Source: Methanomicrobiaceae archaeon
GTDB taxonomy: Archaea > Halobacteriota > Methanomicrobia > Methanomicrobiales > Methanomicrobiaceae
Assembly: GCA_016937345.1 (NCBI GenBank)
Contig: JAFGWE010000032.1
Location: forward strand, 62,001 to 126,000
Length of the DNA: 64,000 bases
Direction: 5' to 3'
Below are positions 29,050 through 37,396 of the stretch, piece by piece. The stretch's first letter is position 1. The number at the start of each line of letters is the position of its first letter. The notes below the pieces were generated by a model. The model ran no database searches and was not told where the DNA came from. It was given only the letters and a program-made list of their open reading frames with translations. The translations under genes were made by a program, and so were the position numbers.

Positions 29050-29139
29050 ATGAAAGAAGAAAGTTATGTTTGCCGTTTATCAGACGATGAATATGAAAGA
29101 ATTGTTCAGATGTTTCGATACCGAAAGGTAAGATTCTGA
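29050..29139 (+). CDS. Possible 29-residue microprotein
   Basis: A short frame of 29 codons starting at ATG 29050 and ending TGA 29139. It is preceded by GGGGGTGAT with a five-base spacer, a near-perfect match to the archaeal anti-Shine-Dalgarno complement, better than most annotated genes here. The product is charged (MKEESYVCRLSDDEYERIVQ then a basic tail KVRF) and resembles no family I know. It could instead be a leader peptide or the start of a decayed gene. The rest of the 390-base spacer between serA and the DHA2 exporter shows T-rich termination-like tracts only. Confidence 0.4.
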   Translation: MKEESYVCRLSDDEYERIVQMFRYRKVRF

Positions 29140-29220
29140 TATAATTTTGTTTAATCCTGTTTTTTGCATATTTTGAGAGGTTCTTTAAGTGTTTTTTATT
29201 ATGTCGCATTAATATGAAAG

Positions 29221-29230
29221 ATTTAATTAT
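29221..29230 (+). promoter_or_regulatory. TATA-like box, probably leaderless transcript
   Basis: ATTTAATTAT is centred about 25 bases before the ATG of the DHA2 exporter at 29251. That is the normal archaeal distance from TATA box to transcription start, so the mRNA probably has almost no leader. This agrees with the lack of a Shine-Dalgarno sequence there. Confidence 0.45.
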
Positions 29231-29250
29231 CGGAAATTCCAGTAAATATC

Positions 29251-30741
29251 ATGAATATTTCAAAGGATAACGCCAAAAAGAGTGGTTTTTTTCTTCTGGT
29301 TTTGTCCATTTCACTTGCAACGTTTATGTCGTCTCTGGACGGCACAATTGTCAATATTGCACTTCCGACAATATCGGAATCATTCGGAGTTTCTACAAGC
29401 GCGGTGAGCTGGGTTGCGACATCCTACCTTCTTGTAATGGCCGGATGCCTTCTGATATTCGGGAAAATCTCCGATGCAATCGGTTTTAAGAGAGTTTTTA
29501 TCTCCGGTTTTATTGTTTTTACAATTGGATCGTTTGCATGCGGTTTTGTCCCTGATTTTCTCAATTCATTCTATTCGCTTGTAGGCTTTAGGGCCTTTCA
29601 GGGAGTGGGCGGTGCAATGATAACCGCAATCGGGCCTGCCATGATTGCCGCTTTAATCCCGATGGAGCAGAAAGGCAAGGCCATGGGAATAATTATGACC
29701 TTTGCAGCTCTTGGTATGGCACTCGGTCCTACAATCGGCGGTATTCTGACACAGTATATATCATGGCACTGGATATTTTACATAAACGTGCCCGTCGGAA
29801 TCTTTGCAGTTGTCCTTGGAAGCAGGGTTATTCCACATATGAAGTCCAATGGAAATCTCAGCGGCTTTGATAAATACGGCGCAGCTCTGATATTCGGCGG
29901 TCTTGCAGCACTTCTGTTTGGTGTATCGGAGGGACAGGTGCTTGGCTGGACAAATCCTATAATAATTGTTTCGTTTGCAGCCGCATTACTCCTTCTTGGA
30001 GCATTTTTGTGGTATGAAATCAGACATAAAGATCCCCTTCTTGAGTTAAGACTCTTTAAAAACAGAAACTTTTTGCTCACAAATCTGGTTGTGACCCTGT
30101 CGTTTTTCAGTTTTGCAGGAATAAGCTATCTTCTTCCTTTTTATCTGGAGTATGTCCTGGGATATGACACCTCAACTGCAGGTCTTATTTTAACAACGCT
30201 TTCGTTTTCGATGATGATAGCAGGTCTTATCGCCGGAATTTTGTTTAACAGGACCGGCGGGAGATTACTTTGCATGGCAGCCGCATTTGTAATAGCTGTT
30301 GGCTATTATCTGATGAGCAATCTCCATTCAGACACAACTCTTGCCTATGTAATTTTATGTCTGATTTTAATCGGATTTGGAGTGGGTCTCATGGTTACGC
30401 CGGCATTTAACATGATTATGAATTCTGTCTCAAAAAAGCACCAGGGGATGGTTTCAAGCTTAACCAGTCTGGAGAGATTTGCACCGATGACGATAGGAAT
30501 TGCAGTCTATAATCTTGTATTCACACAGGGAGTAATCTATATTGCGAAGCATAGCGGAATTACGCAGGAGGCTCCGGCATCCATAAAAACCGGGATATTA
30601 TCGGCAGGTTTTGATCTCGCATTCTTCTTTGCAATGATCTTTGGCATAATAATTCTCATCATTACAATCTTTGCGAAAGAGGAGATTCATCCTGATTATC
30701 TTGAAAAGAGTGATGATGAAGTGATTGCAACCGGTATATAA
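29251..30741 (+). CDS. MFS drug exporter, DHA2 (EmrB/QacA) type, 14 membrane helices
   Basis: A 496-residue antiporter with about 14 hydrophobic segments. The DHA2 signature in helix 1 (TFMSSLDGTIVNIALPTI), motif A (GKISDAIGFKRVF) and the motif C-like GPTIGG are present. It probably exports a hydrophobic toxic compound with proton or sodium exchange. It stands alone; no TetR-type regulator adjoins it, the nearest being at 32408-33001, which more likely serves the aldo-keto reductase. Confidence 0.93.
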   Translation: MNISKDNAKKSGFFLLVLSISLATFMSSLDGTIVNIALPTISESFGVSTSAVSWVATSYLLVMAGCLLIFGKISDAIGFKRVFISGFIVFTIGSFACGFVPDFLNSFYSLVGFRAFQGVGGAMITAIGPAMIAALIPMEQKGKAMGIIMTFAALGMALGPTIGGILTQYISWHWIFYINVPVGIFAVVLGSRVIPHMKSNGNLSGFDKYGAALIFGGLAALLFGVSEGQVLGWTNPIIIVSFAAALLLLGAFLWYEIRHKDPLLELRLFKNRNFLLTNLVVTLSFFSFAGISYLLPFYLEYVLGYDTSTAGLILTTLSFSMMIAGLIAGILFNRTGGRLLCMAAAFVIAVGYYLMSNLHSDTTLAYVILCLILIGFGVGLMVTPAFNMIMNSVSKKHQGMVSSLTSLERFAPMTIGIAVYNLVFTQGVIYIAKHSGITQEAPASIKTGILSAGFDLAFFFAMIFGIIILIITIFAKEEIHPDYLEKSDDEVIATGI

Positions 30742-30790
30742 AAAATCAGTTCTTATTCTTTTTTTGGTTTTTTTTCCGACCATTTCATTT

Positions 30791-31093
30791 TCAATCTGTT
30801 GAGAATTTCCCGACTGCGTGAATAATTGTCATGTTGTCATGAATTGTCAATAATGCATTGTAACTGCCTAATTTGAGGGAATATATAGCGGCATTTTCAT
30901 TCTTATTAATATCAGGCATTATGGTTTTATTTTCATTCTTATTAGATTCCAGGGGAAGAATAAATTTTTCAGGTTCTGTCTTTACTTTCTGATGGAAATT
31001 TTTAAACTCTTTAAAAAATTCCTCTTTTACTTTATCCGGGAGGTTTGACATGCTCTTTTTTGCATATGTTGTTAGAAACACCCGCTGATTCAT
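30791..31093 (-). CDS. RelE/ParE-fold toxin-like protein, orphan
   Basis: A 100-residue basic protein whose N-terminal helices (AKKSMSNLPDKVKEEFFKEF) and C-terminal strands (YSLKLGSYNALLTIHDNMTI, then HAVGKFSTD) match the layout of RelE/ParE-type toxins, in which the final strand usually reads vGhR. Key catalytic arginines are replaced, so it may be inactive or have a different role. No antitoxin gene can be seen on either side. The Shine-Dalgarno region contains a run of nine G residues (31099-31107 read on this strand) just before the ATG; slippage in this run could change the spacing and thus expression. Confidence 0.65.
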   Translation of the reverse strand: MNQRVFLTTYAKKSMSNLPDKVKEEFFKEFKNFHQKVKTEPEKFILPLESNKNENKTIMPDINKNENAAIYSLKLGSYNALLTIHDNMTIIHAVGKFSTD

Positions 31094-31244
31094 TTTCTCC
31101 CCCCCCCGTTTTTTTATTATATTAATTAGTATAAGCTCCTCTCTAACCGGTTATGATTAATAATTTTCTATGAAAAAAAGTATCTTTAATAGTCAATCAG
31201 AACTGCCTTGATTAATTTTTGTGGCAGTTTTTAAAAAAGTAATA

Positions 31245-31358
31245 TTATTTTCCGCAGCAGGACTCTTTGCAATTATCTGTATCCTTTTCACCGGATGAGA
31301 AGTCTGCATTGCTTCCTCCACATTCGATGCAGATGCAAAGTGGTTGGGCTGGTGAATT
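31245..31358 (-). pseudogene. Cysteine-rich coding remnant without start codon
   Basis: On the minus strand this stop-to-stop frame encodes CICIECGGSNADFSSGEKD and then NCKESCCGK before a TAA. Six cysteines in 37 residues is far above chance, and the pattern suggests a small metal-binding domain. There is no ATG, GTG or TTG in frame. It may be the surviving end of a lost gene, or the start lies in another frame after a frameshift. Confidence 0.35.
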
Positions 31359-31602
31359 TTAACGGCAGAATAAAAATAATCGCACGGCAGGATTAAAAAT
31401 TTTGATTATTGCCATTAAAATCGGATATCATATAGATAATAACCCCTGCATTTTGATCTTCTTTTCATCTTTTTCCTCTCAGTATTCAGCATATCCTGTC
31501 ATACTATGAGAAGTAAAAATTTCAATTATTTTTGAGTATATCTCTTTATCTGCGATTTATGTCGTCTTTTTTAGAATTGCTGAAAAAGCTGTGGAAAATC
31601 TT

Positions 31603-31623
31603 ATAAACCGTATATGGGTTTAT
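31603..31623 (+). other. Hairpin upstream of unknown gene
   Basis: The 7-bp arms ATAAACC and GGTTTAT enclose a seven-base loop. The element and the bases after it resemble the third stem of the RNA candidate at 38608-38730. It lies about 80 bases before the ATG of the gene at 31704 and could be a leader structure or a protein-binding site. Confidence 0.4.
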
Positions 31624-31703
31624 GATGCGGGTGTTGCCTTTTCATAAATGTCTTGCATGACCCTGTATTATAACGGGACAGTTTGGGGTTTAATTAGAAA
31701 TAC

Positions 31704-32399
31704 ATGATTTTTTGGATAAATTTAAACCTGAATGAGTCCACAATAGATGTTAAGATGAGAATAATCTCCTTTCTTTCAATAATTGCCGCTCTCCCTTCTT
31801 TTTTTGGGATGGTTCATGAGAAGCTATACGGACCGGGGCAGAATTTAGCTCCGGATGACTCTATTTTTGCTCTTTTGTCCAAAACGGAAAGATCGTTTGA
31901 CAATTTTCTGAAAAACCTGACTCTTCTTACTGGGACATCACTACTTGGTATCATAGCAGACCCTCCTGATGCTGAAGAGAAGGCAGAAAGGCTCTTTTGT
32001 GAGTTCAAAGAGAGCTATCAGGTCTTTGTATCTGATTTTAAAGCCCTCATAAACTGCATATCCTCACATAAATCAACAGTTCAGGAATCCTTCGGGAGTG
32101 ACTGGTTCCGCATTGAAAATCTTAAAAATGCACTTGAAAATCCTGGTGTGGACTGGGATTATATTTCGGCGAAGAGATCACTTATTTATGACAATTCTAT
32201 TTTAAGAAATGAGAGGCGTTTTAATTCCAGTCTTGCTATGAAAATGAAGGATTTTGTCACAAAGGAACTGGGGGCAGATGGATTTGAGCCCTTCTCTTTA
32301 GTATCGGAGTTTCTTGAAAACTCAACAGCACTTAATCCTGCAACAAATTATCTTATGAATCTGGTGACCTATTCTGAAAATCATAAAGAAGATGAGTAA
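31704..32399 (+). CDS. Uncharacterised helical protein
   Basis: A 231-residue protein I do not recognise. Residues 18-40 form a moderately hydrophobic helix (MRIISFLSIIAALPSFFGMV); the rest is charged and helical (for example ERSFDNFLKNLTLLTGTS and KAERLFCEFKESYQVFVSDF). There is no signal peptide of normal shape and no conserved catalytic motif. The true start may be ATG 31704 or the later ATG at 31755, since neither has a good ribosome site. It is convergent with the TetR gene, eight bases apart. Confidence 0.6.
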   Translation: MIFWINLNLNESTIDVKMRIISFLSIIAALPSFFGMVHEKLYGPGQNLAPDDSIFALLSKTERSFDNFLKNLTLLTGTSLLGIIADPPDAEEKAERLFCEFKESYQVFVSDFKALINCISSHKSTVQESFGSDWFRIENLKNALENPGVDWDYISAKRSLIYDNSILRNERRFNSSLAMKMKDFVTKELGADGFEPFSLVSEFLENSTALNPATNYLMNLVTYSENHKEDE

Positions 32400-32407
32400 T
32401 ATTCTTT

Positions 32408-33001
32408 TTAATTTATGCCTTTTTTTGCGATTCCGTCCCATATAAGATTAAATACAGTTTCTGATATGGCCTCACTTTTATCCTGCAATCCATTCTCAAT
32501 GATATAATCGCAGGCGCCGTTTATTGAGGATATGCAGAATATAAAATGGAGGCGGGGATCAGCATCAGTAAATATTTCTGATTCGGAGGCTTCACTGAAT
32601 AAATCGTCAATAAAGGTAAATCTTTTTTCCACATCTTCCCGTATTTCTCCGGATATTACAGGCGATGAGCAGAAAAGACGGATAAACATGTGTTTTTCAG
32701 GATTTTTAACCGCCCATCTGATGCTGTTTTTGCAGAGTGTTCTCATCTTCTCTTTAATTGTTGAGGACTCATAAAAGCCCTTTATGAGTGCTTCTTTGTA
32801 CTCCTTTTTTGAGATCGCATAAATGCTGTCGATTAACTCTTCTTTTGTCTTAAAATAGTGGAACAGCGTGCCTGTCGCAACCTTTGCCTCTTTACTTATG
32901 AGGGATGTGGGCGTCTGGTAAAAACCCCTTTTTGTAAACAGCAGAAGCGCTGCATTCATTATTGCCTCTTTTTTATCCGGCAGAATGTCTGTTTTATCCA
33001 T
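32408..33001 (-). CDS. TetR-family transcription regulator
   Basis: A 197-residue repressor. The N-terminal helix-turn-helix is clear (TSLISKEAKVATGTLFHYF, then KTKEELIDSIY), followed by a helical ligand-binding domain. The start is taken at ATG 33001, which lies inside the last codons of the aldo-keto reductase gene (8-base overlap); a longer frame to 33127 only adds residues antisense-like in composition. It probably represses its own operon by binding the palindrome at 34276-34293 just before the aldo-keto reductase gene. The ligand is unknown. Confidence 0.92.
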   Translation of the reverse strand: MDKTDILPDKKEAIMNAALLLFTKRGFYQTPTSLISKEAKVATGTLFHYFKTKEELIDSIYAISKKEYKEALIKGFYESSTIKEKMRTLCKNSIRWAVKNPEKHMFIRLFCSSPVISGEIREDVEKRFTFIDDLFSEASESEIFTDADPRLHFIFCISSINGACDYIIENGLQDKSEAISETVFNLIWDGIAKKGIN

Positions 33002-34256
33002 GATTTTCAAAATTTTCCGTATTCTCTTTTTCAGGTGCGTTTTTTCCTTTTCTTGCAGAGATTCTTCCCTGAAGGGATGCAAGTGCTTTGAAGAGTGCCA
33101 GTTTGAATCCAAAGGTTCTCCCCTCAAAAGTTTTGGATACGTCCTTTAAAAGTACCGGGATATCAAGATTCTGCGGACAGGCTTTTTTGCATTTCCCACA
33201 GTTTCTGCATAGTCCTGCATACCCCTGATCTCCTAAAATGCCGCCGAGACGTATTATATAGTGAAATTTTTCCATTGGTTTTTTGCCGAACATGTAGTAG
33301 TTGTTGTAATTTGAAAAGCACTCCGGGATGTCAACTCCGAAGGGGCATGGCATACAGTACCTGCATCCTGTGCACCCTACTTTCATTATCTTTTCATATC
33401 TCTCTTTTACCTTTTCGACAAGCAAAAGCTCATTTTCTGTCATTGAATCCGGATAAGCCTCTTTTGCTGTTTTTACATTTTCATCTATCTGGGAGATTTC
33501 ATTCATCCCTGATAATACAACTGTTACCTCAGGTTTGTTTAGTATCCAGCGCAATGACCATTCCGCAGGAGTTCTTTTTACCTCCGCCTCATTCCAGACT
33601 TTTGATATCTCATCAGGAATTTCTCCGGCAAGATTGCCTCCGCGTAATGGCTCCATAATAATGACTGCGATGTCCTTTCCGGCAGCGTAAAGCAGCCCCT
33701 CTGTTCCTGCCTGATTCTTTTCATCAAGGAAATTGTATTGTATCTGGCAGAAATCCCAGGGGTATTCATCGATTATTTTCTTAAATGCCTCTATATTCCC
33801 GTGAAATGAAAATCCTGCATTAATTATTCTTTTTTCTTTCTTTGCGGAGTTGAGAAATTCTGCTACGCCAAGCTTCTTCATACTCTCCCAGGATTCGCCT
33901 GCAAGGCTGTGGACAAGATAATAATCTATATGGTCTGTCTGTAGTTTGTCCAGCTGCGATGAGAGGATTTTGTCCATATCCTCTCTTTTTTTAACTGACC
34001 AGTGGGGCAGTTTTGTTGCAATTTTTACCTTCTCACGGTATCCGTCTGATAGTGCACGGCCAAGGAATGGTTCGCTTGCGCCCATGTGGTAGGGGACAGC
34101 GGTGTCAAAGTAGTTTATACCAAGATCGATTGCGTATCTTATCTGTTTTGTCGCTTCTTCCTCGTTGATACGCCCGTTTTTCTGCGGAAGACGCATGCAC
34201 CCGAAACCGAGGACTGATAATTCATCCCCGTTTTTCGGAACTTTTCTGTATTGCAA
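32994..34256 (-). CDS. Aldo/keto reductase with C-terminal ferredoxin domain
   Basis: A 420-residue oxidoreductase. Residues 1-280 form the aldo/keto reductase barrel with the catalytic Asp, Tyr, Lys and His positions (NYFDTAVPYH, KIATKLP, DYYLVHSL). The C-terminal part has two cysteine clusters (CTGCRYCMPCPFGVD and CRNCGKCKKACPQNLD), which can carry two 4Fe-4S centres, so electrons could pass from ferredoxin to a carbonyl substrate. This fused form is common in anaerobes. It forms an operon with the TetR gene, and a palindromic operator lies 20 bases before its start. Confidence 0.95.
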   Translation of the reverse strand: MQYRKVPKNGDELSVLGFGCMRLPQKNGRINEEEATKQIRYAIDLGINYFDTAVPYHMGASEPFLGRALSDGYREKVKIATKLPHWSVKKREDMDKILSSQLDKLQTDHIDYYLVHSLAGESWESMKKLGVAEFLNSAKKEKRIINAGFSFHGNIEAFKKIIDEYPWDFCQIQYNFLDEKNQAGTEGLLYAAGKDIAVIIMEPLRGGNLAGEIPDEISKVWNEAEVKRTPAEWSLRWILNKPEVTVVLSGMNEISQIDENVKTAKEAYPDSMTENELLLVEKVKERYEKIMKVGCTGCRYCMPCPFGVDIPECFSNYNNYYMFGKKPMEKFHYIIRLGGILGDQGYAGLCRNCGKCKKACPQNLDIPVLLKDVSKTFEGRTFGFKLALFKALASLQGRISARKGKNAPEKENTENFENHG

Positions 34257-34275
34257 TTAAAAACCTCTTATATTG

Positions 34276-34293
34276 ATTGACTACTCAGTCAAT
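34276..34293 (-). promoter_or_regulatory. Palindromic operator, probable TetR site
   Basis: ATTGACT and AGTCAAT form an inverted repeat of 7-bp arms around a 4-base centre, similar in shape to many TetR operators. It lies 20-37 bases before the aldo-keto reductase ATG. A TATA-like palindrome (GCAATATATATTGC, 34302-34315) lies upstream of it, so the operator covers the expected transcription start. Confidence 0.7.
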
Positions 34294-34374
34294 TTGATTT
34301 TGCAATATATATTGCTTGCTGTGTGAAGAAAATAGTCTGAAAAGCTAATGACTGGGTAAAATGGAAAAAAGTTT

Positions 34375-35637
34375 TCAGATGCCGTCTCTTAAAAGCGGGC
34401 ATGTCATGCAGTGGGTTCCTCCCCTGCCGCGACCAAGTTCTGCTCCTTTTATCTCAATAACATCAATTCCTGCTTCTCTCATATTATTGTTAGTACAGGT
34501 GTTTCTCTCGTATGCCACAACAACGCCAGGACGGAGTGCCAGAACATTATTCCCGTCGTCCCACTGCTCTCTCTGTACCTCATATCTGTCTCCTCCGGTT
34601 GGAATAAGATTCAGGGAATCAATATCCAGTGCGTCGGAAACCGCCTTAAAAAGACTTTTTTCCATTTCTATGTCAAATATGTCTTCTTTTTCAGACGGCC
34701 TTATGCTGAATGTGTCGGCCTCTTTTAAAACTCTCTCGTAAATTGTTGCTGTGTCCTCATTTAACATTGTAAATACGGTGTCAAGATGCATATGAGCTCT
34801 TTCGGGAGTAATCCGGCAGACAATTACTCTTTCTGCCGATTTTTTTTCGAAAAGAGCTTTTGCAATATATTCTATCATAGTTCCAGTCGTTCTTTCACTC
34901 ATTCCAATCAGGACTGCCCCTTTACCAAGCGGCATCACATCACCGCCCTCAAGAGATGCCATTCCAAAATTTTCAGGACCGCATCTGCATTTATTGTCCT
35001 CCGGCGGGTACCAGTATTCAAATTCTGCATCTGTAAAAGACGGATGATATTTGTATATCGCTGCGATATTTACTGTTTCACGCCGTCTTACGGCTCCTGA
35101 CATCTGGTTTATTGAGACCCCGTTGTATATCCATGATGAGGAGTCGCGGGTGTAAAGGCTGTTTGGAAGAGGCGGAATTATAAAGTCATCAGGAGTTGAG
35201 GATGCAGCGAAAAGCGAGTGCTTTTTGTGCCTTTTTATATCAAAAGCCTCTGCCTCAGAGACTGTAAGTCCGCCTGTAAGGTGTACTGCCAGCCTTTCCG
35301 GCTCCATATCATAGAGATATTCATAAATTTTGTCTGCAATGGAAACGCCTGTTGAGTTTTCTGTGACAAGCTCATTTAGGATTCTTGTTTTTACTTCCGG
35401 TTTTGATGAAATGGCTTCTTTTAGGAGTTCTTCAAGATAATAAACGGATATTCCCTGCTCTTTTAGTATCTTTGTAAAGTCGTCATGCTCTTTTTGAGCT
35501 TCATCTACCCACAGGATATCATCGAAGAGGAGTTCATCATGGTTTTTGGGTGTAAGTCTCCTTAAACCCAGACCTGGTCTGTGAACAAGGACTTTTCTTA
35601 ATCTTCCTGCCTCTGAATATACTCCGAATTTATCCAT
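34375..35637 (-). CDS. arcA: Arginine deiminase
   Basis: ArcA hydrolyses arginine to citrulline and ammonia. The nucleophile Cys410 lies in [10 protein letters not shown] near the C-terminus, with Asp and His residues in [11 protein letters not shown] and [12 protein letters not shown]. At 420 residues it is the full ADI length. I chose ATG 35637 because GGAG lies at 10 bases upstream; the TTG at 35646 is too close to that site. It lies five bases after arcC, so both form an operon. Ornithine carbamoyltransferase and an arginine-ornithine antiporter, needed for the complete pathway, are not next to it. Confidence 0.95.
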   Translation of the reverse strand: MDKFGVYSEAGRLRKVLVHRPGLGLRRLTPKNHDELLFDDILWVDEAQKEHDDFTKILKEQGISVYYLEELLKEAISSKPEVKTRILNELVTENSTGVSIADKIYEYLYDMEPERLAVHLTGGLTVSEAEAFDIKRHKKHSLFAASSTPDDFIIPPLPNSLYTRDSSSWIYNGVSINQMSGAVRRRETVNIAAIYKYHPSFTDAEFEYWYPPEDNKCRCGPENFGMASLEGGDVMPLGKGAVLIGMSERTTGTMIEYIAKALFEKKSAERVIVCRITPERAHMHLDTVFTMLNEDTATIYERVLKEADTFSIRPSEKEDIFDIEMEKSLFKAVSDALDIDSLNLIPTGGDRYEVQREQWDDGNNVLALRPGVVVAYERNTCTNNNMREAGIDVIEIKGAELGRGRGGTHCMTCPLLRDGI

Positions 35638-35642
35638 TTTAA

Positions 35643-36560
35643 TCAATCTCCGGCTATAATTGATGTTCCTGCAGTGCCATTTACGATGGCCTCTATATCC
35701 TCAAGTGATCCGATTGCACAACGCTTTTTTGTAATTTCAACAAATCTGCATGCTGCTTCTATCTTTGGTCCCATAGATCCCTCTGGAAAAACATGATTTT
35801 TAAGTTCTTCTGGTGTTGTCCTGCTTATTAATCCGGCATTATTTTCGCCGTAATTTTGGTATACTCCTTTGACATCTGTTGCCATAACAAAGAGATCAGC
35901 ACCTGTCTGTACTGCAAGCAGACCTGCGGCAAGATCTTTGTCGATTACTGCTTCGGTGCCTTTCAGGGTCTTCTCTGCAGAATCCTCAAAAACGGTTGGG
36001 ATTCCCCCTCCGCCTGTGCAAATCACAACTGTACCTTTTTCTATGAGCCATTTTACAGGTCTTATCTCAAATATACGCAGAGGTTTTGGTGACGGAACAA
36101 CCCTTCTGAGATAAGAGCCGTCCTTTTTAAATGTCCAGCCTTTTTCTTTTGAAATCCTTTCTGCCTCTTTATCCGAATATACGGGACCTATGAATTTTGA
36201 AGGGTTTTTAAAGGCCGGATCATCAGGGCTTACTTCTACCATTGTGAGAATTGTTGCAATAGGAGTTTCCGGCGGGAGCAGATTTCCAAGCTCCTGTTCA
36301 ATCATATAGCCGATCATTCCTTCACTTTCGGCACCAAGAACGTCCAGGGGATAGGCCTCTTTTTCATTGTAGCAGGACGACTGAAGAGCTAAAAGACCGA
36401 CCTGGGGGCCGTTTCCGTGTGAGAGTATCAGCTCATGTCTCTCTGCAAGAGGGGCAAGTGACTTTGCCGCAACCCTGATATTTCTTCTCTGATTTTCAAC
36501 AGAAAGGGGTTCTTTTCTTCGTAGAATGGCATTTCCGCCAAGTGCAACAACAATTCTCAT
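35643..36560 (-). CDS. arcC: Carbamate kinase
   Basis: ArcC makes ATP from carbamoyl phosphate and ADP in the last step of the arginine deiminase route. The fold signature is [11 protein letters not shown] at the N-terminus with [14 protein letters not shown], and the nucleotide region [12 protein letters not shown]. The start is taken at ATG 36560, preceded by AAGGAGTATT; a longer frame to 36584 has no such site. It is first in the operon with arcA. In methanogens this pair could provide energy or remove arginine; the route of citrulline to carbamoyl phosphate would need a carbamoyltransferase elsewhere. Confidence 0.95.
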   Translation of the reverse strand: MRIVVALGGNAILRRKEPLSVENQRRNIRVAAKSLAPLAERHELILSHGNGPQVGLLALQSSCYNEKEAYPLDVLGAESEGMIGYMIEQELGNLLPPETPIATILTMVEVSPDDPAFKNPSKFIGPVYSDKEAERISKEKGWTFKKDGSYLRRVVPSPKPLRIFEIRPVKWLIEKGTVVICTGGGGIPTVFEDSAEKTLKGTEAVIDKDLAAGLLAVQTGADLFVMATDVKGVYQNYGENNAGLISRTTPEELKNHVFPEGSMGPKIEAACRFVEITKKRCAIGSLEDIEAIVNGTAGTSIIAGD

Positions 36561-36712
36561 AATACTCCTTTTGTTTGTCTGCAAGGATCATTTAACCGTC
36601 ATTTAAAGAGCACTTTAACCTCTTATCGGCAATAAGCTTTTTACTTATATTTTGTGGCCTGTAAATAGGAAATTAATTTTTTTTTACAGGACTTAAATTA
36701 AAAACTGTGCCT

Positions 36713-36746
36713 GGGTGAGACTTAATAAAAAAAGAGTCTCCAACCC
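36713..36746 (+). other. Strong hairpin upstream of DUF2179 gene
   Basis: GGGTGAGACT pairs with AGTCTC-CA-ACCC, a 10-bp stem with a two-base bulge and an A-rich loop of 12. It lies 60 bases before the ATG at 36806, and could be an mRNA leader structure or a terminator of a short transcript. A T9 run lies upstream at 36677-36685. Confidence 0.45.
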
Positions 36747-36805
36747 AAATCATTTTTAGTGATGCTGACTGAAAGTAAGAAAACCATAATGCCCCGGGAA
36801 CTTTT

Positions 36806-37384
36806 ATGATCGACCCTGTTCTGCTAAATTACCTGATTCTTCCGCTGCTGATATTTTTTGCAAGGGTTGCGGATGTCTCTTTTGGGACCCTTAGAATCAT
36901 CTTTATTTCAAGGGGACTTAAATATCTGGCGCCGATAGTCGGTTTTTTTGAGATATCAATATGGCTTGTTGCAATAAGTCAGGTCTTAAAGGACGGAAGT
37001 CCGGGGGCTGCATTTCTCGCTTATGCACTCGGTTTTGCCTGCGGAAATTATGTTGGGATTATAATCGAGGAGAGGATGGCTATGGGCATTTCCATGATTC
37101 GGATTATAACCCAGTTTGAGGCCACCGATCTTATAGATAATCTGAAATCATCCGGATTTCGGACTACATCCGTTGATGCACGCGGGCAGTACGGGGAAGT
37201 CAGCCTGATATTTACTGTGGTTAAAAGAAAGGATATTCCTGTTGTATTAAATACAGTAAATAAGTATAATCCGCATGCATTCTATACGATAGAGGATGTC
37301 AGAACTGCCGGGGGATCTGTGTTTGTACCTGCTGCAGGCCGTCCTAAAAGAGGTTTTGGAAGGTTTTCAAGGAAGGGAAAATAG
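36806..37384 (+). CDS. UPF0316 membrane protein with DUF2179 domain
   Basis: Three or four hydrophobic helices occupy residues 5-90; the region RVADVSFGTLRIIFISRG is the UPF0316 signature. A soluble DUF2179 domain follows (about 105-180, YGEVSLIFTVVKRKDIPVVL). The DUF2179 fold resembles nucleotide-binding domains and may sense a small ligand; this is known structure without known function. The tail is Arg/Lys-rich. The S24e-like gene starts 12 bases after it, so both share a transcript. Confidence 0.9.
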   Translation: MIDPVLLNYLILPLLIFFARVADVSFGTLRIIFISRGLKYLAPIVGFFEISIWLVAISQVLKDGSPGAAFLAYALGFACGNYVGIIIEERMAMGISMIRIITQFEATDLIDNLKSSGFRTTSVDARGQYGEVSLIFTVVKRKDIPVVLNTVNKYNPHAFYTIEDVRTAGGSVFVPAAGRPKRGFGRFSRKGK

Positions 37385-37396
37385 GTAGGATTCAGT

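Larger units (their letters stand above)
31094..31703. other. Long intergenic region without a clear gene
   Basis: About 610 AT-rich bases between the RelE-like gene and the unknown gene at 31704. It holds the C9 tract at 31099-31107, a cysteine-rich frame without a start codon (31245-31358) and a hairpin at 31603-31623. I see no complete ORF with a ribosome site. Confidence 0.6.

Noticed and set aside
32408-33127. Longer TetR ORF starting at 33127
   Set aside because: The extra 42 residues lie antisense-like within the aldo-keto reductase tail, and the TetR family starts at the ATG at 33001.
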